Shown here one piece after another: positions 34,758-46,618 of a DNA stretch of 64,000 bases. Position numbers and translations under genes: made by a program. Position 1 is the stretch's first letter; each line of letters opens with the position of its first letter. The notes under the pieces are model-generated. The model was not told the DNA's origin and made no database searches. It was given only the letters and a program-made list of their open reading frames with translations. The DNA is from Phyllostachys edulis (lineage: Eukaryota; Streptophyta; Magnoliopsida; Poales; Poaceae): contig CM070554.1 in assembly GCA_036346405.1 (NCBI GenBank), forward strand, positions 43,361,058 through 43,425,057, read 5' to 3'.

Positions 34758-34762
34758 CTGCT

Positions 34763-37700
34763 AACGAACTTAGGTTTAATGACTATAGTGACATACATGA
34801 GTAAGTTCCACTGGATCCTTTTAGTCATTGTACCAAAGTGGAACAAGGTAACATACCTTGATTCCCTAGTCGACAAAAACTATGACTTCACCATTGTGCA
34901 AAAAGTACTCGACATGTATGCTTATTTCCTCCATACGTAACTCTATTGTAGTCTTCCTTCATTTGAAATGTCCAAGGATAACTTTTTGGAATCACGTAGG
35001 TCGTTTAGCACCTATGTTGCCGGGGGAGGGACACACAAGGAACAGAGCGCCACACTGCGGCATAGGACGCGATTTTCGATACCCGCTATAGCACAATTGT
35101 AACACCCCAACTCAACTCTGAGCCAAGGATGCTACTAAACTAACTCAACAATTCAATTCACTTCTATCCACTATCAATAAACAACAAGTTTTTCAACATC
35201 TAACAAGCTAGCATTAATCAAAACTATTTTGAACAACAAGATTCTAGACATAAACTTTGTTCTAATAATTAATTTGCATAACCATAAGAATATATCAGGA
35301 TTCTTCAAGATTCTCTTTGAAAGAAAGACTAAGCAAGTCACTAGAAATATTCTAGCATGTAAGAGTAAATAAATCAAGATCTAAAATGTTAAAGCATAAT
35401 AGTAACGTCCACAAGACAGACTTGACTAATCCAATTACAAATAACTCAAACATCACAAAGGATGAGCACCATCTAAGAATAAAAATAATAGCAGGATCAC
35501 TTAAATTTAACTAAACGGGCTATTTTTATTTGCCAAGGTTAGTCATGTGTGAAGTGCACCAAAATCTAACACTTTCCATGCATGTCGCTTCCTCAAGAAG
35601 TACCTAAAGAAAACATCAACAACAAGCGTGAGTCCACGACTCAGCAAGTACAACAGTGAAGTAATCAAAACATACACATGTATGGAATATAACAAAATCC
35701 TCATATTGCCATCAGCAATTGAACCACTTTCATGCAATGCAATTACCGATAATGCGGAATAGTGCATTCGTCGATGCATACTCAAGCTTGTGCCCTCAAG
35801 CGCAGGGACCTCAAGCCCACACTCCACGAGTGTGGGGACCCATGCCCGTCCATTACATGATGGGGACCTCAAGAGAATCAGTCCTTGGCTACCACGTAGC
35901 CCCAAGACTCAAAGAAATGAATGCCATGATGCAAATGAACTTAATATTCTCAATCCATCATGAGAGAATAACATTCAGCAACAAAATCATAGATAAAATT
36001 CCATATGATTAAACCATGGCAATTATCATGAATATAACACTACAAATACTCTACACTGCTTGCACTTGCCTCAACCGTAAGACAGATGACAACAAAAAGA
36101 AGACTCTATCCCCGGGTTCTCACCACCACCTGGTATTCATAAAGCATACTAAGACAACCATTTAATTGCACATAGCATAGCAATAAAACTAAATGAACTC
36201 ATTCGCTCTTATTCGTGACCCGAAACAATACCATTACGTTGCCAGGTCCCAGTCTGTCCAAAACAGACAACCACCATAGGACAAACATAACTTTTGATTC
36301 AAACCTCCAAAAATCATGAACTGAAATTCTATGGAATCTACACACACATACCCTAAAATTCTCAGGTGACCAGAAGTTCAGATTAATCCATCTAAACCCT
36401 TGTTTTTATCTCCGAAGACAGTTCTGTCATCTTTAGTACTATCAACTTACAAATTACATATCTTTTAATTGGTATAACCAAACACAATGATCTAAGTCAT
36501 TCTAGAATCTACAGAGAACTATCATCCATAATAAATTTATTATAATTTTTCCATTGTCCAACAAAAGTTGCTAACAGAGCAATCTTGCCTGACTGTCCCC
36601 AATAGAGGGATGGAACTGCAACGAACAATTCAAAATTCCTTAACTTTCATTCTACTTGTCCAAAAAAATATGAACTTAGACTCTATAGAATCATTATTAA
36701 GTTATCTAAGTCATGCAGACCAAAAGTCCAGATTCATCCATTTCCAAACCTTAATATGCAAAACTATGTTCGTTGCCCGAATCCTAAGGACTGAACAGGC
36801 ACTCGAATTGCAAAAATCGTAACTAAATATCTGTCCATCCAAAAATTGTGATCCAAGACTTTCAAAAAAGCTATCGCAATTACCCACATAACTCTAGGAG
36901 ACCCTAATCCCTGATTTCACTTGGAACTAATTCAAACTTATGGATCATCAGAACTGCGAAAATACCGATCTATAACAGTAGGGTACTAATCTAACTTTCG
37001 GCGACAAATCGCATATAAAAGAATTGCAATAACTAATGGGGAACACGAATTTACCCATGAATTCTCCACTGGACCTCACTGAAGTCCTCGTGAAGATCCC
37101 CCTTCTTCTACCTCTTCCTCTTCCTCTCTTCCTCTTCTTCTTCCTTCCTCTCCTTCCTTTCTCCTCTTCTCCTTCTCTTGGCAGAGCAGTAGGGAAGGGG
37201 TCACATAGATACCTCGTACTCTGGTAACGCCATACTATAGCATAGGTGCTAGGGTTTTGGGGAAGGGGCACCCCCCCTCTTGACTCCACTAAATGGCTAA
37301 CCCACCTGGCTAGGTCGCGTTGGGCCGAAAGCCCATGGTCCAATCCTCCTACAAATCCTGAATTTTCTTTTAATTTTCCTCTCTAAATAATATTGTACTC
37401 ACTAATGAATAATCGTGATATTACAACAATAATCCTATATCACACTTCGTAACCTGGTCTGTCGAACTGACTATACCTATATCCTATATCACACTTCTAT
37501 TTTTGTAATGCCACCAGCAACTACTACAAGGCAACATATGTGCATTCTATGTTTGTCATCATATGCTGAAAATCATGAGTGCTAGGACGAAAGATCTAGA
37601 GGTTTGTCAGTCAATCTCGCAATAATTATTTCATAATTATGAATTTAAATATATATGCTTACTACTTTACTCTTGCTAGTGACAGGGCATGACAATCGAA

Positions 37701-37820
37701 GAAAGTGCTTTCCATGTAGACTTACTCGCGGACGTTGGAGGACTGCTCGCCGCCTTCATCACGGGGGAGATCATTAACCAAAATGGAGAGTTTTACCCCG
37801 GCGACACCGATTTATTGTAG
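34763..37820 (+). pseudogene. CACTA-1 TNPA/Ulp1-like gene, 3' exons
   Basis: Only the 3' end remains, and it is split by a solo LTR (35098-37425). The exon at about 34806-34915 encodes FHWILLVIVPKWNKVTYLDS, with the His-Trp and Asp of a Ulp1 (C48) protease fold. The exon at 37509-37601 encodes GNICAFYVCHHM, corresponding to the catalytic-Cys segment, with Cys kept. The last exon (37686-37820) ends GEFYPGDTDLL then TAG. The acceptor before 37509 reads TAA where CACTA-2 has CAG, so splicing is probably broken. In plant CACTA elements this gene often combines a TNPA-like region with a Ulp1-like domain; its cellular role is unsettled. Confidence 0.75.
35098..37425 (-). repeat. solo LTR, family B (Tekay-type), TSD ACAAT
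   Basis: 2328 bp, starting TGTAACACCCC and ending GATATTACA on the plus strand, flanked on both sides by ACAAT (35093-35097 and 37426-37430). Removing it and one ACAAT rejoins CACTA sequence. It is therefore a separate insertion from the neighbouring truncated gypsy element, followed by LTR-LTR recombination. ORFs inside it are not genes. Confidence 0.92.
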
Positions 37821-37985
37821 TTCACTTTGAGTTGTAATTCAAATCACTTTGTAATTGATATTAAGTTTTTAAATCACTTTGAGTTGTTCTATATCAAATC
37901 AATTGCGATATATCTGTTTTCTGCTTGTTTTGAGAGGGCATAGCTAACAGTACCTAAGGCTAGCCGAAAAACCAAAATATTTAGG

Positions 37986-38646
37986 TATAGAACGAACTAT
38001 CACAGACGGTTTTGTGGAATAAACCATATGTGAATGCATACTATCATAGACGGCTACCACCAAAAACTGTCTGTGATATACAGGATATCACATACGGCTA
38101 TTGTTATTAACCGCCTATGATATGTATCCAATCACAGACGGATACCACCAACAACCGTCTGTGATATGTTGGATATCACAGACGGTTATTTTTACTAACC
38201 ATCTATGATATATATACAATCACAGATAGCTAAATACTAACAACAGTCTGTGATAGGTATCCAATCATAGACGGCTACTACTAACACCCGTTTGTAATAT
38301 GTATTCAATCACAGACGGCTACCACCAACAACCGTCTACGATATGTCAGATATCACAGACGGCTACTACAAAAAACCGTTTGTGATATTTATGATATCAC
38401 ATACAGTTATTTTACTAACCATCTGTGTTATGTATCACAGACGGTTCATACATATAACCGGCTGTGATAGTTGATCTTTATAGATGGTTTATACCAGAAA
38501 ATCGTTTGTGTTGTTTTTTATCACAGACGGCTCAAAAACCGTCTGTGATAACTGCCTGTTATCATAGACATATAAATTCAGACGGTTGAGAAACCGTCTG
38601 TGATAACTATTTAGAACCGTCTGTGATAACCCTTTCTGTAGTAGTG
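37986..38646 (+). repeat. CACTA-1 3' subterminal repeats and terminus
   Basis: From tatagaacgaactatcacag to the terminal GTAGTAGTG, repeat arms in both orientations recur about every 50 bp. Many adjacent arms can pair (atcacagacgg with ccgtctgtgat). This is the longest array in the window. Putative TNPA-binding region. Confidence 0.88.
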
Positions 38647-39783
38647 AAAATTAGTCAAGCTTGTCAAAACAATATGTTTCATAATTTTTTATAGATTATT
38701 TTTAGCCATAGTTGCAACATCTTATGTCAGCTAACACCCATCACTTGTAGCTTGTGTAGGAAGTGAGTGATGGCATGCAAGATGGAAGATTGAAGTAATG
38801 TGCTGGGTAAGTAGAAGAGAATAAACTTCAGTTACATTAAGTATGCGAGGCTTTAAAACTATAAGGCTTTGCTCAGGTTTCGGGGATTTTTCCAAATCCT
38901 ACTGTAAAATTTATGTGAAATTCATATAAAATCATGCATTTGAAATAAGCCCTAAAAGACTTATAAGGGGTTGTGGGCGAAAATTAACATGTACACAATA
39001 ATTTTAAGAAAACTCTTAACTTATATTTGACGTCACTTTTGCACTTCATAAAAGAAAAAGGAGAATGCCAACGTTCACTAGTGAAAACCTTTCTTTTCTA
39101 GTATTATTGATTTGAAAGTTGAAAATTCAAAATTTTTAAAAAAGTTTGAATTTCGAGTCCAAAGTTTCACTAGTTAGAAAGTGTTCACTAATTGGCATTA
39201 TTGAGTTGAAAGTTCAAATTTCCATGTTGAAAGTTTAGATCTTCGGCTTGAAAGTTCAAATTTTTGAGATGGTTCCTTAGGAAATAAGTGTTTGCTATTT
39301 AGTTAACTAACAAATGTTTGTTGGATAAATGCTGTGAGAGAAGATGAAATACATGTAAAAACAATGTCAACAATGCTGCCAAGACAAAACATAGTTTTAA
39401 AACTGGCTGGAACCATACCAATCCGAAACATTTTTATGACATAATAACTACGTTGGAAAATGTATACTTTCCCTTTGGTTGATTTTATAAGTTGTATTTT
39501 GATCAAACAAAAGGTTAAATATCAACAATTAAGAAATCCATGACATAAAATGACTTGAGAGTTCATTTAGTGCTTTACGATGATGAGAAATGATGGTTGA
39601 TAAATGATTGGGAGAATGAAATAAATATGATCAAAATAGATAAGCTAACATTAAGTTTACATGAATTCCATGGAAAGCTAATATGCCTTATGAAATGGAC
39701 CGGTGGGAATACAAGATTATATGATCAATTAGTTCAAGCGGGCATTATGGCTTGTTTGGATCGCATGAATTTCACGAGAAACA
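38647..39783. other. unassigned flank between CACTA-1 and the solo LTR
   Basis: AT-rich, with short degenerate repeats of ttgaaagttcaaat around 39110-39260. No supported gene, RNA or TE terminus. The last part (about 39743-39778, gcttgtttggatcgcatgaa) could be a MITE end, but I could not define one. Bases 39779-39783 are the AAACA target site of the next feature. Confidence 0.5.
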
Positions 39784-41903
39784 TGTAACATCTCAATATT
39801 CGAACCTTATTGAAATTTTCAAAATAAAAATAACCATTTGATTTTTCCAGAATTGATAAAGCTTAATTTGATATTTAGAAATAAAAATAATTTAATGTGA
39901 GTAAATCAAACTTCAATTAAATAAAAATTGTTTTATTTGATTTTCCGGTTTTATCTTAGATATCCTTTTTCCAAGACCTTGTTGTTATTTCCTTTGGGTT
40001 CTTTTTATTTCTTTTCTATATTCCCTAATTTCCAAAGCCTTTTTAAAGCTTTGAAAATAAAATAAACCATTTGAATTTTATTGGATTAATTTGAAGCATA
40101 ATTTGAATTTTTAGAAATTGAAAAACTTTTTAAATGACTAAAATAAACTTCAATTAAATCCAAAATTATTTTATTCAATTCATTTAGGTTCCAAGGAATT
40201 TTATAAAATTTTCTTGAATTTTTTGGATTTATTTTATTTTTCGGATTTTCTCTCTTTTTCTTCTTTTTCTTTTTCTTCTTTTCTTTTTCTCTTTCTTCTA
40301 CCTCCGCTTCCGCTCATGTTCTGTTGTTGCGCTTGCGCCGATTCTCATCAAGGCCTCCTACCCTCCTCTCCTCGCCGAGATTCTCGACGGCTTATCCCGG
40401 TGTCGCCAGACCAGATTCTCACGGCCATCGCCCTTGCCCCTCTGCCCACACCCCAGGCCCCTACCAGCCTGCTGTGCAGGCCCGCCTCGACGCACCACAT
40501 GGCTCCCACATGCAGCTTCCCCCCCCTTCTCGCCTATTTAAGCCGGCCGAAGCCCCCCTTCCACCCCCTTCCTTCCCCTCCTTTCCTCCCCTCTTTTCCC
40601 CAACCGGAGCACCTCCACTGTTTCCCTTTTTCTTCACCGCCACCGGTCACGCCACCTCCTCCCTCTATCTCCCCCTCTGGCCACCTATTCGTCTCCCCGA
40701 GTGCATCACGGTGTGCTCTCGAAGGTCCTACTCCCATCCCCGAGTCTTCCCTCCCCTCTCTCCTCCACCTAGCCAGATTTTGAGCTTTAGCGTCGCCGGC
40801 TGAAGCTCCTTCCTCCTCGTGTTCCACCGCCATTGTTGATCTTCTAGCAATATCGTCGCCACCGTTGGATTCATGCTCCGCATTCTACGCCATGATCTCA
40901 CTCTCCTCGCTGGAAGACCGCCGGAGCGCCGCCGCCTTCTTGCACCCCGCCGCTGTCGCTACCGTTTTACGCGTCGCCGCCACGTTAGAGCTCTGGCGGT
41001 GATGCCACCACCACCCTTAGAACCGCCTCGCTCCCGGGAACCCCCCCTTGACTCTGCTGTCTTCTTCTTCCCTTCCTCTTCTTTGAGTCACCCCATGTGG
41101 GGCCCCTTGTCATACACACCTCCTTTCATCTCTCCATCTCTCTCACTTGCAGGTGGGCCCTCAAAGTCATCCACTCATTTTCCTTGGTTTGTGAAAAGGA
41201 AATTTGGCACAGTAATTCCAGGAATATTCTATTCTCTTTTCTATTTCTATCATTTCATGTGATCGCAATCTTTCAGACGTTTGTTCTCCCTTATACGAAC
41301 TTCGATTCTGTCAATTCTTGTTTCTAAATTCATCTAAATTAAGTACCTTTCTTTTGGTTATAATTTTTGGATTTTATTTGGAATTATTGTATTTATTTGG
41401 CTCTTTTAGCACATATAAATTATGGTGTTTCCAAAGAATTCCTAGACCCGTCGGCCGAAGCAACTCTAACCTTCAATGCAGGCAAGTCGTAGACCCTTGA
41501 TCATGTCGTACCCATTTTATAAAATTATATTGTTTTATAACAACATGCATTGCTAATTTTATATCAACTTTTTTCGGGAGTAGCTAAATACCTATTTGAC
41601 AATCTGACACCTCGATAATTATGATTAACATGTATCCTTGAACACCACAGGTTGGTTAATTTTAGTTGGGTATATTTTAGTACCAACATGGGTATCATAG
41701 TTACGCTTAGTCATACTTAGTCGCGATGGGATTCATGATCACATGTTCATAAATGATTAATCTTGATTTAATGATATATGGAATTGTGGCAGAAGCCAAT
41801 GTTATTAAAATTTGTTGTGCCACGGTAAGGATTGCCATTTGGCCAGGTCGAACAAAAATGATTTATGCTTGGGCAAGTGATCGTGTAGTAAAGGGGGTGT
41901 GCG

Positions 41904-42252
41904 CACTACTACAAAAAGGCTAATACTAGACGCCTCATCACAGACGGTAGACCAAAACCATCAGTATTAAATACAATCACAGACGGTTTTGGTTTATCGA
42001 CCGTCTGTGTTACTGGCTACGCTAAAAACTATCCGTGAAGAGGTAATATCACAGACGGTTCATGTTGAAAACCATCTGTGAAGTATCATAGATGGTTCTG
42101 AATAAGAACCGTTTGTGATATTGCTAAATATCACAGACGGTTTTTTTCTTTAAACCGTCTGTGATGTCCAACTTATCACAGATGATTATTTATTGGAACC
42201 GTCTGTGATGTGTATTTATCACAGATGGTTCTACTTTAGAACCGTTTGTGAT
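41904..42252 (+). repeat. CACTA-2 5' terminus and subterminal repeats
   Basis: Terminal motif followed by alternating acagacggtt and aaccgtctgtgatg arms through 42252. Confidence 0.88.
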
Positions 42253-42642
42253 GTCCAACCCTATTTATATTCGGACTCTAGGGTTTGCCCGCGCCCCTAC
42301 TCAAACAATTAAGTTTCTCTAATTCTCCCTCCTCCCCGAGCCCGTCACCGCCGTTCTCGACGCCGCCTCCTCCTCAAGCTCGACGCGCTTCCTCCCCCGA
42401 GTCCATCGCCTCCTCCCCAAGCACGAGCCGTCGTCTCCCCAAACCCGACACCCCTCCTCCCCCGAGTCCATCGCCTCCTCCCCAAGCACGAGCCGTCGTC
42501 TCCCCAAACCCGACACCCCTCCTCCCCCGAGCCCGACGTGCCTCCTCCCCGAGCCCGCCTTCTCCCTTCTCCCAAGCATGCGTTGCCTCCTTCTCAAGTC
42601 TGGCACGCCTCCTCCCCTAAGCGCCTCCCAAGCACCACCAAG
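42253..42642 (+). promoter_or_regulatory. CACTA-2 promoter and noncoding first exon
   Basis: A TATA-like tatttatatt lies at 42263-42272, followed by ctagggtttg and a CT/CCG-rich leader. The exon probably ends aaccaccaag-like at 42642, before a canonical donor GTAAGC. Within it a 65-bp unit is directly repeated (from 42399 and from 42464). Because 65 is not a multiple of three, the long frames here are unlikely to be coding. A matching acceptor (tgtgtgtcag) is at 43820. Confidence 0.65.
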
Positions 42643-43840
42643 GTAAGCGCCTCCCATGATTGTATTTTTGCATACCATGTATTGCCTATTTGGGATTTGT
42701 ATTTTTGCTTAGTTGTGATTTATGGTATTATGCAATCATGTGCTGCATATTCAGGATTTGTATTGTTTTTCTCAGTTGTGATTTTGTAGTACCATGCAAT
42801 CATGTGTTGCGTATTTAATTAGGGTTTGGAATTTTGCTTACCTGTGATTTCTAGTAGGCGTTCATTTGTCATATGTGAGAACATACCGTATTTGTTTTAA
42901 AATCATGTGAAGGATTTTGGCAGTTTTAGACATGTTTTGGCCCGCTAATGTTTTAATTTTGATTCGTTTCGTCCTTGATGAGTACACCAATTTGTTTTGG
43001 TACGGTAATTTGTAGGCCATGATTATTGTCCAATGATTCATATATGTTTTGTTGTTATCCTAACACATTTGTATGGAGTATGATTTCAACACATACACAT
43101 TCATTTTGGTGTAGTGGTCATTAATCTACTAAAATTTTTGCTAGTCAATGATAACGGGCATACTATTTTTTTGTAGCAACCACATTTTACACACTTAAGC
43201 AGGTATACTATTTTCTTGCGTGGCAACTACATTTTACACCCCTGTATGTCTCTCACTTGGAGACCTATAAGTTTGATGTATGGCGTAGACTTTCAAACAT
43301 GGAAATATTTGAGGGTAAGTAGGGTTAGCTTAAAGAAAGTCTCAATTTGCAAATTCCTTCCTTTTATGGGAGCAAATTACCCTCGCCTTGCTTGTTCGGT
43401 TAGAAAAGGATGGTCTTAAAGACTACATGCCACTAATTACCCTCAGTATCATTTGTACCAATGGCTTTACATTTTAAAGCAATTTTTATTACCCTAACGA
43501 TCAGTTCTACCAAGCATGCATATTTACTGCAACTATATCAATCATTTGAAATAGTTTCCTAGGATGTTGAAATGCTGAACATCGCATACTTATATTTAAG
43601 GTATTATATTTCAAGTATAATAAGTAACTATATAACTTTGCAAATTTATCCCCTTCTTATACGTACCATGTATGGATTTTTTTTATGGTAGCTATATACT
43701 TAATAAGAAAGTATCGTAAATTCTTCCCTACATATCCCAATTATACCCCAATTATTTATTAATTGGTGTGTATACGCATACACATAGAGAATCTTATGAT
43801 AATATGTTCATGTGTGTCAGAACTTCTATTTCTTATGAAG

Positions 43841-46581
43841 ATGTCGTCTGCTCATTCTCTATCATTGTCGCCTCATGCGTCTGATACGCCGTCCTCTGGA
43901 AAATCTAAGCACGATAGAAGAGGAATATCGAAAAGGCCCGAGGGCCGACTTACCATCACGGATGTCGATCCATCTGGGACCCTTCTCAATCCTCGGCAAG
44001 CAACGTCCGCATTCCAGAGAACGCTCGAAATAGTTGCACGGGAATGGATCAAGATCACCTACGATTCGTGGAAGGAGTTGACCAAAGCTCATAAACGTAC
44101 GCTGGTGATGAAAATTATCCAATCGTTCGAGATCCCGGAAAAACACCGGACCTCCGTGCAACGACACACGTTGCTAGCGGCATGCAAAGCGTGGAAGAAC
44201 TTTAAGAGCACGCTTATGAAGCAATACGTGGAGAAGGATCTGACGCCCTTCCAGAAGTATCCGTTTGTGCAACCATGCTAGCAAGACTTTGTGGCGAAGA
44301 AGACGACAGATGATTTTAGGAGTGAAAGTGCGGCGTACAAGGCCCTGCAGGCAAAAGACACGCACCCCCACAAACTCGGCACCGCTGGGTATGCGGGTAA
44401 AATCCTACAATAAAGGAAGGAGGACGAGCAGGCAATCCTATGGGAGGCCTCCCCACCATTTGCCAGGATCCCTAATGAGTGCTCTCGAAACTGGATAAGA
44501 GCGAGATCACCTACCGTGTCTTCGGGGGCCAACTCCTTTCCAAATCCCGCAGACGAGAAAGTGTCCCAGTGCTTGGTAAGATATCAAACTACCTAGTTTG
44601 TAATTACTCCATAACTTCATAGGAAGTGAAATAACATGTCAGGCTCTTGTAGGAAGCACTAAGTGCGGAATCTTCCCAAGACTCATTTCAGGCAGTCAGG
44701 GAGAGAGATATACTCTCTGCGGCCTTGAGAAACAAGGAGGACCCGAGTCGCACGAGAGGCCTTGGTCTTTATGTTCCATTGAAACAAGGATTCTCAGAGG
44801 ACTCCGAAGCGTACCGGAGTAGGAAGAGCACCAAAGCCGAGCACAATGCACGGCTACGAGAGGAGGTACATGAATCCCTTAGAGAGGAGATAACTGATGC
44901 CGTTAGAGATGAGATGTGACGGCAGATAGAGAGCATTGAGGAAAGGCTTAGGAGAAAACAGTTGCAAGCCACCACCGCTACTTTGCTAGACGTCCCCTCC
45001 AACCGTTGGAGTAGCTGCGCGTCTAACCCTAACTCAGAAAGCGACGATAGATTTCCTATCGATGACATCATGGTAATAATTATTATCTCTGGAATGCTTG
45101 ATCCATTGATAAGCCTGTTGGGGTGGCTAATTTTGTATCGTTAAGCAGGTGGCTACGAAGTGCAAGCTCCAAGTGAGATATGCCTCCGTTGCCCTGGACG
45201 CTGCTTGGGGCTAGGCATATCCATCCAGTGTTAGGGCCTTGGTACACGGTGTAAATCTAGCGCCGGATTTTGCAAAAGTGAATGTGGACGGTGTTCATGC
45301 CAATTTCGAGGTCGTCCCGCTATAGATGCCCCCAAATGATGAGGTCATGACTCTAGGGCAAGCCATTGAAACATTCATCCAGTGGCCCAAGAGGGACATC
45401 TGCTTGGAGCTACCTACACTGGTGTCAACTTCATGGGAAAGTCCTACAACGGTGCCAAGTCCACAAGAGCTATCTGCACTGGAGCTACCTACACCGGAGT
45501 TACCTGCACTGGTGTCAACTTCATGGGAAAGTCCTGCAATAGTGCCAAGTCCACGGGAGCTATCTACACCAGAGCTACCTGCACCAGAGTTATCTGCACT
45601 GATGCGGCAAGGGCCCGGTGCATCAGATGCATCTACACCTCATGCTCGGTCGACTCCTGTGAAGTCGACCTTTAAAAATCGAGGCAGCAAGGGAAAATTG
45701 AAGAAGCTCGATGATATCCCCTTCTTACTGTTGGCCCAGAAATTTGTGCTACGCGAGCCATTGGTTGTCCCGGTAGAGCGCCTCCTAACCCTAGGATTGG
45801 CTTGCCAGAGATTGCATGCATGGTACATGGAACAGGCCAACAACACGGATGAACAACGGCGCTCGGGTGTCAACGTCAAGTTCAGGCTGCATCATCTTAA
45901 CCACAAGGTTCAAGACGTACTGTGTCTTCATGCTGACCTTCGAGGACTTGTTCTTTCTCTTCAACCTCGGCGCCCTGGACGCCTCACTCCTGTGATGCTG
46001 GGCACTGTAAGTGTGTACAATCATGGTCTACATTCATGTAATACCGATAAATATCATATATATATGACTCCTTGCTTTTGTGTACACACACACACACACA
46101 CATATATACATGATTTATGATGCCAGATCAAGGAAATCACTGGTAGGTTTCCTCGACCCACACTTGGTCTCCATGCAAATCATCTAGGAGGATGCATCCT
46201 TTGTCGAGGCTCACATGATGACATCATTGCTAGCTCACTGTAACAGCCCCAATTTCTTTTTCTAGTTGAAAATAAAATTTAATTATTTTTCTGGAATTTT
46301 ATGAAATTTTTAAAAAAATCCCTAATTATTTTAAGGCCAAAATAAATTATTTGAAAAATTAAATACCAATTATGAGTTGGAAATATTTTATTTAAGTCCA
46401 AAATGACTTGGGAAATTTCTGTGAATTTTTCCACAATTTTTGGACTTTATTTGCTATTTTCTAAAGCCTAAATGAATTAATTGAATTATTTAAATCACTA
46501 AACCATTTGAAAATCTAGAAACAGTAGTTGGGTTGAATCCCTCCCTAGCCGGCAGCCTTTTCTTCTGCGCCAGCCCACTCC

Positions 46582-46618
<37 letters not shown>

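Larger units (their letters stand above)
28270..34762 (-). mobile_element. truncated Tekay/Del-type Ty3/gypsy element
   Basis: On the minus strand the order is gag, protease, RT, RNase H, integrase, then part of the 3' LTR. The gag start and 5' LTR are absent: gag similarity stops near 34762, where CACTA Ulp1 sequence begins. At the left, the LTR is cut at 28270, lacking about 550 bp relative to the solo LTR at 35098. No target duplication is visible. The integrase C-terminus, with VHNVFHVSILRKYLRDPEHAI and QPVQILEESK, is typical of Tekay-lineage chromoviruses. Confidence 0.85.
20373..38646 (+). mobile_element. CACTA-1, composite En/Spm element with both termini
   Basis: The 5' end is CACTACAATAAAAGGG at 20373; the 3' end is CCCTTTCTGTAGTAGTG ending at 38646, the inverse of a CACTA terminus. 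The preceding and following 3 bp are both AAA, the 3-bp target duplication expected for this superfamily. Arrays of the ATCACAGACGGTT / AACCGTCTGTGAT motif lie inside both ends and at several internal places. Contents: F-box-like pseudogene, GRF zinc-finger pseudogene, long inverted repeats, TNPD transposase pseudogene, and TNPA/Ulp1-like 3' exons. Two later insertions, a truncated gypsy element and a solo LTR, account for about 8.8 kb of its 18.3 kb. Confidence 0.9.

Noticed and set aside
35098..37425. 5' LTR of the adjacent truncated gypsy element
   Set aside because: It has its own perfect ACAAT target duplication within CACTA sequence and is separated from gag by CACTA exons, so it is an independent solo LTR.
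37990..38640. Regularly spaced short repeats that look like a CRISPR array
   Set aside because: The repeats are degenerate, occur in both orientations and lie inside CACTA termini of a plant genome; they are transposon subterminal repeats.
39743..39783. Possible hAT/Tourist MITE end (gcttgtttggatcgcatgaa) flanking the solo LTR
   Set aside because: I could not find a matching inverted end or target duplication on the right side (51676 onward).
40214..41262. Long Pro/Ser/Arg-rich ORFs
   Set aside because: They lie wholly inside a solo LTR, overlap in several frames and on both strands, and reflect CT/GC-rich sequence rather than a gene.
42285..42678. Pro-rich ORF and its antisense Gly/Arg-rich frames
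   Set aside because: A 65-bp direct repeat that is not a multiple of three and a strong splice donor at 42643 fit a noncoding leader exon of CACTA-2.
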